A stretch of DNA of 64,000 nucleotides from the NCBI RefSeq assembly GCF_001650495.1, contig NZ_LWCS01000013.1, positions 62,001-126,000 of the forward strand, written 5' to 3'. Within the stretch, counting starts at the first letter, position 1, and each line of letters opens with the position of its first letter. Source of the stretch: Mycolicibacterium iranicum. Lineage in GTDB: Bacteria > Actinomycetota > Actinomycetes > Mycobacteriales > Mycobacteriaceae. The notes beneath the pieces were generated by a model. It saw only the letters and a list, made by a program, of their open reading frames with translations, ran no database searches and was not told where the DNA came from. The position numbers and the translations under genes are program-made. Shown here one piece after another: positions 8,570 to 17,593 of the stretch.

Positions 8570-9940
8570 CGGTACGACGTTGCTGATAGCCTCGACGGGT
8601 CGCGCCGGGGCGGGTGGCTCGGGCAACGTGTTGAGCGCGCCACCGTCCTGCTCGGGGATGTAGTCGCCGTAAGTGTCTAGCGTCAACGTAAAGGTGCTGT
8701 GCCCCAACCACTTTGAGACTTGCATGAAGTGGGTACCCACCGAGAGCTGTAGGACGGCGAACGTATGCCGTAGGTCGTGCAGGCGTACGCCTCGGGTCGC
8801 CGGCGCAGTCGGGGTAGCGGGGCGGCTCGCGGGCAACCCGACAGCTTCCAAGGCGGCCTTGAGGATCGTGTCGTAGAACGTCCCCATGGCGAGCGGCTGC
8901 GACCAGTCCAGCGGCACCGCGTACCGCTCCCCCTTCGCCCGGTACCCGCCGCCGTTGTTACGGCTCGGCCAGAGCGGCGCGGTCGGCTCGTCAGCGCGGG
9001 GGTGGTCCGTCGCGAGGTAGTCTGCCAACTTCGTAGCAAGCCAAGGCGGGAGCGGGACGGTGCGGCGGGACTTCTTGCTCTTGAGCGTGCCGGTCTGCCA
9101 CTCGCCGTTCTTACGGTCCTTGGTTCGGCGCACGTTCACCTCGCATCGTGCCCCCGGCGCGAACACGACGTCGCCGACCTCTAACCCGCTGACCTCCGCA
9201 GCGCGCAGGCCTGTATAGGCCATGAACTCGACCATCAGCGCGTACGCCGGGTACGCGGGCAGGCCGGGCGCATCGCCCCGGACGGCCGCCGCCAGCCGGC
9301 CAACCTGCTCGGCGGTGAGCGGGTGATGCTCAAAGGCTTCGCGGTCGCCGGTTGAACGGCTCGCCGAGAAGTCCACGCGATCCGTTGGGTTCGTGACTAT
9401 CGCGCCGTGGTGGAGCGCGTACCGCAGCACCCGCCGCAACACGTCCCAGACGTGCTTGACGGTGCCGGGCGTGAGTGGCTTCTTGTCGCCCTGGCGCGAT
9501 GCCTGCCGAACCAAGGCGGTAAGCAGCGCTTCGCAGCGGGCCGGGGTGATGGCGGCGACGGCGGTACCGCCGAGCGTACCGAGCACATAAGTCCTCAGCA
9601 GTCGGTCATACTCATCGACGGTGCGCTGCTTTAGCTTGCCTTGCGCCACCTTCAACGCTTGCGCGTCGAGCCAGCCGCGCGCGTAGTACCCAAGCGGCAA
9701 CTCCCCCGCCTTGCGTGCATCGGCCAAGGCGCTGGTGCCTGTCGTGTGGCGGGCGGCGTTCAGCTCATCGCGGCGAGCCTCGGCAGCCTCACGGGTCGCG
9801 TAGGTCTCGCGCCTCGCCCGCAACTTCCCCGTAGGCAGGCCGAAATGATCGCGTACGGGCTCGCGCCACACGACCGCATACGTTCGTACCGGCTTGCCGT
9901 TTCGCTTCTGCCTCGTCTCGTAGGGCCGTACGTACGCCAC
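8552..9940 (-). CDS. int: tyrosine integrase of the tRNA-integrated element
   Basis: A 462-residue phage-type tyrosine recombinase. Residues ~1-60 match an arm-type DNA-binding domain, ~85-195 the SAM-like core-binding domain, and ~215-440 the catalytic domain. The visible active site is Arg in YTGLRAAEVSGL, HDLRHTF, the second His in WLGHST and the nucleophile Tyr in DTYGDY. It lies 1.8 kb inside the left attachment repeat and is presumed to act on the tRNA 3' end. Its C-terminus matches the older remnant at 5742-5870. Confidence 0.9.
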   Translation of the reverse strand: MAYVRPYETRQKRNGKPVRTYAVVWREPVRDHFGLPTGKLRARRETYATREAAEARRDELNAARHTTGTSALADARKAGELPLGYYARGWLDAQALKVAQGKLKQRTVDEYDRLLRTYVLGTLGGTAVAAITPARCEALLTALVRQASRQGDKKPLTPGTVKHVWDVLRRVLRYALHHGAIVTNPTDRVDFSASRSTGDREAFEHHPLTAEQVGRLAAAVRGDAPGLPAYPAYALMVEFMAYTGLRAAEVSGLEVGDVVFAPGARCEVNVRRTKDRKNGEWQTGTLKSKKSRRTVPLPPWLATKLADYLATDHPRADEPTAPLWPSRNNGGGYRAKGERYAVPLDWSQPLAMGTFYDTILKAALEAVGLPASRPATPTAPATRGVRLHDLRHTFAVLQLSVGTHFMQVSKWLGHSTFTLTLDTYGDYIPEQDGGALNTLPEPPAPARPVEAISNVVPLRRRG

Positions 9941-10044
9941 GTGATCTTCGCTCCTTACTCTGTACTGATGTAAAACTCGTGCAACTTACGCGGGGACGGC
10001 AGCCCCGCCATTGACACCCCTACCCCTGTTTCCGGCGTGGCCCC

Positions 10045-10716
10045 TCATGATGCTGTCTCCAATTCGCTTGCAGCCGTGGCACTCTGAAAAATGCGACGCA
10101 CGGTCGACGCCTGCCATGATGGCCGGCCAGCAGGGCTGAGGATTGCCTCGGTCTCCAAGGCGCGGGCGATGCGGCCATAGCTCAGGCCTGCGTTGCGGTC
10201 GAGCACGATGCGCCGGACGACACGAGGCGTCGCGAGCCGTGGCCGGCCAATGCGCTCGCCGCGCGCCTTCTTGGCTGCGAGCCCCGCCTTGGTGCGCTCG
10301 CTGATCAGCTCGCGCTCGTACTCGGCGAAGTTGACCACCGTCCGCGCCATCATGCGGCCTGCCGCGGTCGACAAGTCCAAGTTGATATCAAGCACGACGA
10401 GCGACCAGCCCTGTACTTGTGCAGCGTCAATTATGTTGGCTGCATGGACTATTGATCGTACGAGGCGGTCGAGCTTTGCGACGATCAGCCCGTCGCCCTG
10501 ACCCGAGGCGAGCAGCTGCAGCGCTTCCTGCAGGTTGGCGTTGATGTACTTGCCGCTGGCGCCCTCATCAGCGTGGTGCTCCACCGTCCAGCCGCGCCGC
10601 TTCGCCTCGGCGTCAATGGCCGACCGCTGCGCCTCCAAGCCGTTGCGGCTATCGGCTTGCTCGTCGGTGCTCACGCGCGAGTAGCCGAAGAACAGCCCGT
10701 TATCAGTCGATCCCAT
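10045..10716 (-). CDS. serine recombinase (resolvase/invertase type)
   Basis: A 223-residue small serine recombinase. The nucleophile Ser is in the N-terminal GYSRVSTDEQ motif (~residue 13). Conserved KLDRLVRS lies near residue 82 and YERELISERTKAGL near residue 134. A C-terminal helix-turn-helix region (LSYGRIARALE ... WQASTVRRIF) completes the usual layout. It could resolve multimers of the excised element or invert DNA. Having both a tyrosine and a serine recombinase in a 12.9-kb element is unusual but known. Confidence 0.85.
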   Translation of the reverse strand: MGSTDNGLFFGYSRVSTDEQADSRNGLEAQRSAIDAEAKRRGWTVEHHADEGASGKYINANLQEALQLLASGQGDGLIVAKLDRLVRSIVHAANIIDAAQVQGWSLVVLDINLDLSTAAGRMMARTVVNFAEYERELISERTKAGLAAKKARGERIGRPRLATPRVVRRIVLDRNAGLSYGRIARALETEAILSPAGRPSWQASTVRRIFQSATAASELETAS

Positions 10717-10830
10717 GTCGTCTCCATTCGAGGTTGGGGCTTAACCGGTCGGTTCCGCCTTAAGCCTCGATTCTACGCCAACAGCAAACTAGATAACAGC
10801 TGTGGCCTGGCCTTTTGTCTCGTGTAGCCA

Positions 10831-11433
10831 CTATCTAGGTGGATTCGTTCGGGGCGCGTGCTGGGCCTCGGCGGCTTCCTCCAACGTCATCAGCCCGCCG
10901 CTCGCGGGCGGCATATCGCCGTCGTCGACGTCGCCCGCGTCGAGGTCCCGCATATCGCTCTCGGGCGGCTCAGGGCCGCGCGCGGGGTCGCTCCCGTCGA
11001 CGGGCTCGACTACCTCGGCGTCGATAATTGGCCGACCGTGCTGGGCGCGGTGCTCGGCGCGAGATATGGTGGCGACGCCGGTGAGATCGTCCATGAGCTG
11101 TTCCCACGGCTTAACCTCCACGGAGACTTCGGTTTTGGCGCCAAGGCCCGCGCGGTCCAAGGCGTCGCGAATAGCGTGGAGCTTCACCGCTTCTGACTCG
11201 GCGCTGGTCGCCATTCCGAGTAGTTCGCGCGCCATTCGGTCGGCCGCAAGCTCAAGCCGTTCCTTGGCCTTGCGCTTCACCTGCGGGGCAGCGCCACCGT
11301 GTGTACGGCACACGGTGGCGCCGCGGTTGGCTGGCTTGAGGCAACGCTCACCGTTCTTTCGTATTGCTACGCAACGGATTTGATCGTTGCGATCGAGCCA
11401 CCAATCGTCTGAGTACACGTCTTCGCTTGGCAT
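10831..11433 (-). CDS. HGG-motif phage-type protein (possible small terminase-like)
   Basis: A 200-residue protein. Near the N-terminus it has a Cys-rich motif: CVAIRKNGERC ... PANRG ... VCRTHGG. This C-x10-C-x9-C-x2-HGG pattern is often seen in actinophage genes near packaging modules. A charged helical segment (KRKAKERLELAADRM) and an acidic tail with repeated Asp/Gly follow. ATG 11433 has GGAGGG 7 bases upstream, so the first five residues of the longer frame are dropped. A role in DNA recognition or packaging is possible but unproven. Confidence 0.7.
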   Translation of the reverse strand: MPSEDVYSDDWWLDRNDQIRCVAIRKNGERCLKPANRGATVCRTHGGAAPQVKRKAKERLELAADRMARELLGMATSAESEAVKLHAIRDALDRAGLGAKTEVSVEVKPWEQLMDDLTGVATISRAEHRAQHGRPIIDAEVVEPVDGSDPARGPEPPESDMRDLDAGDVDDGDMPPASGGLMTLEEAAEAQHAPRTNPPR

Positions 11434-11785
11434 ATGACTTCCCTCCAATCTCGTTGTTTAACAGGGTGTTTCAATGCCTCTGCTCTGCAACAGTTTTGCG
11501 TATTCGGTGGTTTTCGAGGTGGCTCTGGGGGTGTGAGGCTGCCTAATCCCCGGTTTGCCATCCTCCATAGGTCGCCACCTCCTGTGGTCGGCGTGTGGCG
11601 AGCAAACTCTTTAGCTGGGCCGGGGCGGTCGTCCGCGCGGAAACCGGCGAACCGAACCCGTTCCCTATAGGCGGGGCGGGAGGGAACGAGTTCCCCTCCC
11701 GGCCGCCCTTCCGCCTCGGCGACGCAACCCGTTCCGACGTCGGGAACGAGTTCGAAACAGCGCTTTAACGGGGACTTTCGCCCGC
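11434..11785. other. spacer with doubtful minus-strand frame and GAAC-box repeats
   Basis: A 140-codon minus-strand frame runs from a GTG at 11789, overlapping the PrimPol stop, to 11367. Its product is Pro/Arg/Gly-rich, overlaps the HGG gene by 67 bases and matches nothing I know, so I do not call it a gene. The stretch carries several of the GAACNNGTTC boxes listed separately. Confidence 0.4.
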
Positions 11786-11864
11786 TCACGACTCAACCCG
11801 TTCCGAACCCGTTCCCTCGTCGGGAACTACTTCCGAACCCGTTCCCGCCCCGCCGAACCCGTCC
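11654..11864. repeat. cluster of nine GAAC-N2-GTTC palindromic boxes
   Basis: Ten-base boxes occur at 11654, 11684, 11725, 11744, 11794, 11805, 11824, 11835 and 11855. Five are exact GAACNNGTTC (GAACCCGTTC or GAACGAGTTC) and four have one mismatch. They straddle the 3' end of the PrimPol gene, where they encode a GTGSE-type peptide repeat, and the spacer beyond. Such iteron-like arrays often mark replication origins or multi-site repressor targets. Confidence 0.6.
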
Positions 11865-13921
11865 CCGGCCGATCCGAGGCCTACGCGGTCGCGTTTCACC
11901 ATGCGCCCGCCCTCTTTGCGCTCACAGTTTCGAATCACGAGCCAGCCATTCACCTTGAGGCCCTGGAGCACTTCTCGCGTCTTCTGCCTATTGCCTCCGA
12001 CCGTTTCAACCACCTTGGTTTCAGTCAGTTCAAAGGGGTTGTCGCGCACAACCTGAAGAATGTGTTCAGCGGTCTTGTCCATCTGGCCGGCAGCACCGTT
12101 GCCGTTGAAGGGCCGCGACTCCCAATCGACGCCCGTCCACATAATCGCGTCTGGGTCGCTAACGTCGCGTCTCAGCGTCCAATCGACCTCAAGATGCTTC
12201 CCACCGCCCCGGCGGCTTCCCGTTTCGACCTCAAGACAGAACTTCCCCGTATCCAGATCGGGTGCGGCTCGGTGCTTCTGGAGGATCCAGGAATCGGCCC
12301 ACTGCGCCATGCCCGCTTGAGCGATGTTGTCGAGGTCGAGACCTCTGGCAGCTGTCTTGTTGAAGTGGTCGCCTACGATTAGCGCCGCCTCGCCGCCGAT
12401 CAGCGTCCGCAGGTTCGCGAGCATCGGTCCGCGCTGATAGATGTTCTGGACCTCCACGTCGCTGGGGTGGTAGGCGTACAGGGGGTCCAGGATTACCAGT
12501 TTCGGTTGCAGCTCGTCGAGGTGTCGCTTCACCGCCTCGGTGAACTCGCGGTCGGTGAGCATGGCGACGCCGAACTCAGCGCCAAGCGGAATATCTAGCA
12601 GCGCGTCTGGGGTGATCCCGTAGCGCGCCGCGATGACTTGATGTCGATTCGCGAAGGTGTCCTGTCCACCTTCGCCGCACAAGTACAGGACGCTGCCCGA
12701 CGTCGTGACGGGGTACTCATCGAACAGCGCAGAGCCGGTCGCGACCGCGAGCGCAATCGCCTGTAGGTTCCATGTTTTCAACGCCTTCTTGTCGCCGCCA
12801 AGTACGCCTGCCGACCGTTCCGGCCAGATACCCCTCACCAGCCACCGCATGGGCTTGATGGGCTGTCCGAGTTCCCGCGCCGACACAAGTCGGAATCGAC
12901 CGGTCTCACCAGGCGCGTTCATGATCGTCGGCGCCCAACTGTCGATACCGTTCAGGGCCGCGCGACCGATATCCAGATCAACAAAACCATGCGCCCGTGC
13001 CAGAAGCTCCTCACGGGTTCCGTCAGCATCAGCGACCGCAATTGCATCCCGGAGCATCCGGTCGAACTCGTCGGGGTCGTCGCCTCGGTACTGACCGCCG
13101 ATCGCGTCAGTCCATCGGTCCCGCAGAGCACTCGCCGCTTGCTTGGCAGAGAACCGGCCCGCCTTGGCCTCCCGCATCGCCCAACACAGCGCATCCCACA
13201 TGCTGGAGTGCCGGTTGCTCGGCGTCGGATCAAATGCCCTGCAAATCGGGTCTAGGGCGAGCGGCGCGTCGTTGTCGTTATTGGTCTCAAGAAACGCCTT
13301 CACCCTCGCCGCGAACTCGCCAGGAGTTACGGCCTCCGCTCGGTCGGCGTCTGGCGCGTTGAGCTTGTCCGCAATCTCGTCGGGTCGATACGGGATGGTG
13401 CCACCCGGCCCAGTCGCGTAATGACCGCCCTCGCGCGGGTGCGGGGTGGGTCCGAGCACGACCGCCCCGCCGTAGCACTTGACCTCGCCCCACCTCTTGC
13501 CCCTCGGCGGCTTGAGCCGTCCAAGGCCGCAGCCGAACCTCTCGCCTGCCTTGAGGCGGTAGAAGTAGTGGCCGCGCTTGCTATCTGGGTCGGTCGTGGT
13601 TGGCCGGACTATCGCTCTCTCTAATAGCGTCCACAGCCACTCGGGGACGTTCTCGGGCACATCAACGTCGATGACCGCCAAACCGCTCCCGCCAACGTGC
13701 ATTGCGATCCCCGCGTCGGGCCAGCGCCGCCACCAATGGCCGACAACCTCAACGTCGTCGGTCGCCCTGGCCGGCCACCCGCGCCCTAGGTAGGAGCCTG
13801 GGTTCTTCGTGCCTGCCTTAACCGGCACGACGTGAAGCCCAGCTTTCGCGTACATCTGTGCGGCGTCGGCATTCGATAGCCCAGATACATCCGGCAGTTC
13901 AACGGGTCCATCAACGCTCAT
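11786..13921 (-). CDS. PrimPol / RepA-like helicase replication protein
   Basis: A 711-residue bifunctional replication protein. Residues ~20-200 form a primase-polymerase domain with an acidic motif (LAVIDVDVP) and the later EVKCYGG region. Residues ~360-560 form a RecA-like ATPase: a variant Walker A in GVLGGDKKALKTW and a Walker B in LVILDPLY. A winged-helix-like end (ETKVVETVGGNRQKTREVL) follows. Such fusions replicate plasmids, phages and satellites. The start overlaps the stop of the HTH gene (ATGA), so the two are translationally coupled. The 3' end encodes the GAAC-box repeats. Confidence 0.85.
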   Translation of the reverse strand: MSVDGPVELPDVSGLSNADAAQMYAKAGLHVVPVKAGTKNPGSYLGRGWPARATDDVEVVGHWWRRWPDAGIAMHVGGSGLAVIDVDVPENVPEWLWTLLERAIVRPTTTDPDSKRGHYFYRLKAGERFGCGLGRLKPPRGKRWGEVKCYGGAVVLGPTPHPREGGHYATGPGGTIPYRPDEIADKLNAPDADRAEAVTPGEFAARVKAFLETNNDNDAPLALDPICRAFDPTPSNRHSSMWDALCWAMREAKAGRFSAKQAASALRDRWTDAIGGQYRGDDPDEFDRMLRDAIAVADADGTREELLARAHGFVDLDIGRAALNGIDSWAPTIMNAPGETGRFRLVSARELGQPIKPMRWLVRGIWPERSAGVLGGDKKALKTWNLQAIALAVATGSALFDEYPVTTSGSVLYLCGEGGQDTFANRHQVIAARYGITPDALLDIPLGAEFGVAMLTDREFTEAVKRHLDELQPKLVILDPLYAYHPSDVEVQNIYQRGPMLANLRTLIGGEAALIVGDHFNKTAARGLDLDNIAQAGMAQWADSWILQKHRAAPDLDTGKFCLEVETGSRRGGGKHLEVDWTLRRDVSDPDAIMWTGVDWESRPFNGNGAAGQMDKTAEHILQVVRDNPFELTETKVVETVGGNRQKTREVLQGLKVNGWLVIRNCERKEGGRMVKRDRVGLGSAGDGFGGAGTGSEVVPDEGTGSERVES

Positions 13922-14160
13922 TCACCGACCACCGCACGGGTTTCCGGTGCGCGGTAGACGCCAGCTTGCTTGCGGGACTTCACCCAATCGAGGCCGTCGC
14001 GTTTGCTGTAGAAGTTGCCGCCGCCAAGGCGGGTCGGCTGAATTTCGCGGCGCAGCACCGCGTACTTGATAGCCCGCCGTGTTACCGGCAAGCCCTCGTC
14101 ATCGTGCAGATACTCGTACAACCCCTGTTCAGTCAGGGTCGGCTTCTCGTCGTCGTCCAT
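13918..14160 (-). CDS. excisionase/AlpA-like HTH protein
   Basis: An 80-residue basic protein with a winged-helix-type core: TEQGLYEYLHDDEGLPVTRRAIKYAVLRREIQ followed, in two parts, by a Gly turn and FYSKRDGLDWVKSRK. This is the layout of MerR-like excisionases and AlpA regulators. ATG 14160 is chosen because AAGGAAA lies about 7 bases upstream. It heads the HTH-PrimPol operon and overlaps PrimPol by four bases. It may control excision or replication. Confidence 0.7.
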   Translation of the reverse strand: MDDDEKPTLTEQGLYEYLHDDEGLPVTRRAIKYAVLRREIQPTRLGGGNFYSKRDGLDWVKSRKQAGVYRAPETRAVVGE

Positions 14161-14728
14161 CTCGCAGTTTCCTTCGGGTCGGTGCTCTCCGAAGTAACCA
14201 GAAGGTGCCCTCGGAGAAGCAAACTCGTTCTGCACGTGTTCCGTACAGATTCGGTTTGTCTCTCCGAGGGCACCCTGCGCTTAGCTTGCTGCACCCTCAG
14301 TCTGTTCTGGTCCCCCGCCCCTCAGGGCAGATGCCGTCACGAAAGACTGATTCAGTTATCCTCGGCGGGCCGCCGCCGGGTCGTACGTCTATCGTAGCCG
14401 AAGCGGCGCGCCCGCGTCGCCGTTAAGACTCCCGAAATCGTCTACGCCGCAGAACCTCTGGGCCCTATGTGGCCGCTGTCTGAAGTCACCGCATCGGCGC
14501 CACCGTCACAATGGCCCCTGACGTCCACGCTGACGCATGACCATCGCGCGGGAGGTGAGGGGCGGGGCCAAAACGCGGTTAATCGTGTTTCCGCAGGTGG
14601 CAAAGTATGGTGCCAGGCCAAGGCCCTAGAGCCTCACGTAGACGAGATGCCAGAGCCTCCCCGTCCGATCCCTCTCGATGTAGCCCGCATCTAGTCTCCG
14701 TCGCGATGAGCGGGCCGCCCGAGGTTCG
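14161..14728. other. operon leader region with inverted repeat
   Basis: This 568-base stretch has no supported gene. Its left part is the presumed promoter region for the minus-strand HTH-PrimPol operon and holds the 13-bp inverted repeat annotated separately. A 75-codon plus-strand frame (14467-14694) has no ribosome site and looks random. Confidence 0.5.
14204..14274. promoter_or_regulatory. 13-bp inverted repeat upstream of HTH-PrimPol operon
   Basis: GGTGCCCTCGGAG (14204-14216) and its exact reverse complement CTCCGAGGGCACC (14262-14274) flank 45 bases, with a partial third copy (GGTGCTCTCCG) at 14181. Located 45-115 bases upstream of the HTH start, this fits an operator pair or looped control region, perhaps for the HTH protein itself. 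Confidence 0.4.
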
Positions 14729-15433
14729 CTAGAGCGTCGGCGGGACCGGCGAACCGGGGTCGATCCGCGCGCCGGGTGGCAGTTGTGCTTGCGCGGAGAT
14801 GACGCCGAACTTGAAGTTGCCCTCGGCGGTCTCTCGCGCCAAGGCCTCGCAGGCCCGGCACACCCGCCACAGGAAAACGAACTGCCCGCGCTGAAGCGGT
14901 AGTAGTCGGGTCGTGCCACCACTAAAGACTGGCGCCTGGGCGGTGCAATTCTCTGCGAGGTTGACCGTGCAACGCAGTTCGTCGTCGGCCGCGCTGTTGT
15001 ATCGGCGGTAATCATCGATGTCGGCGAAAAAGCGCAGCATGTCGCTGAAGTAGTCGGGTCCACGTAGGCGGCAGTCAGTCGCGCTCGCCCCGGCTCGGCA
15101 ACAGACCAGCACCGTTCGACTCCCGACCGACCAAATGAACACGGCATCGTCAGGTGGATTCTCAATGTCGAACTGATCGTAGTCGTGGTTGTCGTAGCGC
15201 ACGCGTCTCTCGGCCATCGCCTGGCGTAGGTCTCGTATAGCCGTGTTGGCGCGATCCCACATGGCCGGCGACAAGTTTGGGTCGAACAGCGGCCCGCTGT
15301 CTGCGCCGCGAGCTCCTGTCGTGATCCGTTCGCCGTTGAGTATCGCCGTGGCCGTACCGTTGTCAGCCCTTGGCGGCTGGTCGATGCCATACTTTGCGAC
15401 CAGCGCAGCGCGGTCGAAATCCTTGGTGCTCAT
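14729..15433 (-). CDS. hypothetical protein of the tRNA-integrated element
   Basis: A 234-residue soluble protein with no signal peptide. The middle is rich in Trp/Cys (VFIWSVGSRTVLVCCRAG, near residue 98), with a Cys-Arg-Ala-Cys near residue 191. The N-terminus (DFDRAALVAKYGID) looks like a short helical entry segment. I recognise no family. It is divergent from the capsid-like gene and separated from it by a 190-base promoter region. An overlapping frame at 14626-15390 is rejected as Arg/Thr-rich noise. Confidence 0.6.
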   Translation of the reverse strand: MSTKDFDRAALVAKYGIDQPPRADNGTATAILNGERITTGARGADSGPLFDPNLSPAMWDRANTAIRDLRQAMAERRVRYDNHDYDQFDIENPPDDAVFIWSVGSRTVLVCCRAGASATDCRLRGPDYFSDMLRFFADIDDYRRYNSAADDELRCTVNLAENCTAQAPVFSGGTTRLLPLQRGQFVFLWRVCRACEALARETAEGNFKFGVISAQAQLPPGARIDPGSPVPPTL

Positions 15434-15623
15434 GCGGTCTATCCTTCCCTGGCTCGTCTTCTACTTTCCCGAGTCTACCGCTCTACGGCGTCGCTTCGCT
15501 CGTCCCTATACGACCACTGCAATACCAATTGCACTGCGCTGAAACGCTATTCAGCGCCGGTCGGCGATTCGGCGCTAGGCTCGGTCGAACGTCGAACGAG
15601 TAACTCTGAGAGATGGTAGAGAG

Positions 15624-16739
15624 ATGATGCGGAGCACAAAGGGAATCTCCACTGCCGGAGATGTTTTGGTCAACGAGACCGCTGACGGAGTGAACCTCAA
15701 CGCGATCTGGGAGGAGATCGCGAACGCGCTGAGAGTCTACAACGAGCATCGCTCGACCATCGTGCGGCTACTCTCATACCCGACAACCGCCGTCGCTGAC
15801 GTGATTCCGCAGAGCGTCGAAGGAGAAACGTTCGAGATTGCCACCGAATTCGGTGTGCCCACCGCGCTGCGCGAGCCCGCCGATTACCTCCGTCTTGGCT
15901 ACAACTTCCAGGACTACGACAAGCGGCTCGGCGCGACGTGGAAGTGGTTGAGAGCGGCGACATCTGAGCAGGTAACCGCCCAGGTGACCCGCATCCTCGA
16001 GGCCGACAATCGTCTCGTCAGCGGTACGATTCTCCGCCGCCTGATCGATCCCGCACCTCGCTTTAACGAGTGGCAGCACACGTGTTACGGCCTCTGGTCG
16101 GGGGACGGGATGGTCCCGCCCGCTCACATGGGCAAGACGTTCGACAGCACCCACACCCACTACCTCACGAGCGGCTCAACCAACATCGATTCGGCCGATA
16201 TCGAGGACATGATTCGCCACGTTACCGAGCACGGCTACGGTCGGTTCGGCAGCCAAGGTGGGCAGCTGATCATCCTCGCCCACTCCGATCAGGTTGAGGA
16301 CATGACCTTCTGGCGGGCGGGCGTCGAGTACGCCACCGGCAGAACGCCGAAGTGGGACTTCGTGCCGTCCGCCGCACAGCCCGCGTACTTCACCACTGAG
16401 CATCTCGTCGGCGCGATCCCGCCCACCGATTTCAACGGCTTAAGGGTGCTCGGAAGTTACGGTGACGCCTGGCTGATCGAATCGCACTACGTCCCAAGCG
16501 GCTACGTGATCGTGGCCGCGACGGGCGGGCTCGACTCGGACATGAACCCGGTCGGCTTCCGCGAGCACGTCAACACCGCCTATCACGGGCTGCGACACAT
16601 TCCCGGTCGCGGCCCCTACCCGCTGGTTGACTCGTTCTACGCACGCGGGTTCGGCGTCGGTGTCCGGCATCGCGGTGCAGCGGTCGTCATGCAGGTGACC
16701 ACGAACGCCAGCTATACGCCGCCCACCATTCAGACGTAG
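15624..16739 (+). CDS. phage major capsid-like protein
   Basis: A 371-residue protein whose C-terminal half resembles the coat proteins of some actinobacteriophages from memory: LRVLGSYGDAWLIESHYVP, NPVGFREHVN, then YPLVDSFYARGFGVGVRHRG and a beta ending in AAVVMQVT. The N-terminus is helical (IWEEIANALRVYNEHRS), and length fits HK97-fold major capsid proteins (~300-400 residues). No protease, portal or scaffold gene lies nearby. A 14-base gap separates it from a small downstream gene. If confirmed, a lone capsid gene fits a phage satellite that builds or modifies capsids. Confidence 0.6.
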   Translation: MMRSTKGISTAGDVLVNETADGVNLNAIWEEIANALRVYNEHRSTIVRLLSYPTTAVADVIPQSVEGETFEIATEFGVPTALREPADYLRLGYNFQDYDKRLGATWKWLRAATSEQVTAQVTRILEADNRLVSGTILRRLIDPAPRFNEWQHTCYGLWSGDGMVPPAHMGKTFDSTHTHYLTSGSTNIDSADIEDMIRHVTEHGYGRFGSQGGQLIILAHSDQVEDMTFWRAGVEYATGRTPKWDFVPSAAQPAYFTTEHLVGAIPPTDFNGLRVLGSYGDAWLIESHYVPSGYVIVAATGGLDSDMNPVGFREHVNTAYHGLRHIPGRGPYPLVDSFYARGFGVGVRHRGAAVVMQVTTNASYTPPTIQT

Positions 16740-16753
16740 GGCCCGGGGGAACG

Positions 16754-17008
16754 ATGGCCGACCGCAAGGACTGGCCCAACCATGACTGGTACGGGCGAGC
16801 CAACGGCTCCAGCGAGTTCGGTTGGGGTTCAGGACCTCTGCCACCCGGTAAGGGAAACGCCCCGCCAAGCCGAGGCGGTGTATACCGAGCGAAGTGCCCG
16901 CCCGTGGAGCTCACCCGCAGCGCGGACCTCAGCGTGCGGGCAAGAGAAACGAAACCAAGAAAGGGCGACCCACTGCGTGGCTACCCCGGCGAGCGGGTGG
17001 CGCCGTAG
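16754..17008 (+). CDS. small hypothetical protein downstream of capsid-like gene
   Basis: An 84-residue basic, Gly/Pro-rich protein beginning MADRKDWPNHDWYGRANG. A GGGGGA ribosome site lies just ahead of the ATG and the gene starts 14 bases after the capsid-like stop, so it is probably cotranscribed. Its composition suggests a disordered nucleic-acid-binding or head-associated protein, but no family is recognised. Confidence 0.5.
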   Translation: MADRKDWPNHDWYGRANGSSEFGWGSGPLPPGKGNAPPSRGGVYRAKCPPVELTRSADLSVRARETKPRKGDPLRGYPGERVAP

Positions 17009-17015
17009 CCTGTAA

Positions 17016-17582
17016 TCAGGTGGCAGATGTGTTTCGCCAATTGACTTTTACCAATTTTCCTTCTGGAATCGGTCTGCTCTTGAACCAGAGCTCCGCCTGA
17101 AACATAGACTCGAATGCCCTGTCGCCGAGCGCGTACGAGAAGCTTCCCTTGGCTACGATGTCGCGTTTGGCGGCAATCCACGTCTCCAATTGTGGGTAAG
17201 TCTCGCGCGACAGGGGATATCCATAGTTTCCATCCTCCGCGGGCATCAAGGCTTTCTCTTCGAACTTCTCGACCCGGGCGGGGATTACAACCTCGTCGAG
17301 AGACTCTTTCTCGCCAGGTTCGAAGTCGACGACGAGATGCGCTTGCAGTGCGGGCAGCGGCCCGCAATTGCGTAGTAGCACTCCAACCCGCAATGTGCCC
17401 GACTCGTCGCGAAAGAACTCGAAGCCATAAAGGCCGACCCACGGCCGCATGCGAGACCCGATCTCAGAGCTGGTTGCGCTGAACGTACGCCATGCGACGA
17501 CGACCGCAATGATCGCGAATACAGCGGCTACTGCGGTCGCTGACGCCTCAAGGGTTGCCGGATTCCAGCCCCACGTCTCCAT
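17016..17582 (-). CDS. single-pass membrane protein, hypothetical
   Basis: A 188-residue protein. A single N-terminal transmembrane helix (ATAVAAVFAIIAVVVAW, residues ~15-31) is followed by a soluble domain with beta strands (RPWVGLYGFEFF, then LRVGVLLRNCGPLPAL). The layout resembles the many membrane-anchored small proteins carried by phages and islands beside restriction genes, and the frameshifted gene at 5877-6409 has a similar topology. It lies 11 bases downstream of the DUF3883 gene on the same strand and may be coexpressed. Confidence 0.6.
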   Translation of the reverse strand: METWGWNPATLEASATAVAAVFAIIAVVVAWRTFSATSSEIGSRMRPWVGLYGFEFFRDESGTLRVGVLLRNCGPLPALQAHLVVDFEPGEKESLDEVVIPARVEKFEEKALMPAEDGNYGYPLSRETYPQLETWIAAKRDIVAKGSFSYALGDRAFESMFQAELWFKSRPIPEGKLVKVNWRNTSAT

Positions 17583-17593
17583 CGCTTAGCCCT

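Noticed and set aside
11367..11789. 140-codon minus-strand frame after the PrimPol gene
   Set aside because: Overlaps the HGG gene and the GAAC-box cluster, has Pro/Arg-rich composition and no homology I recognise.
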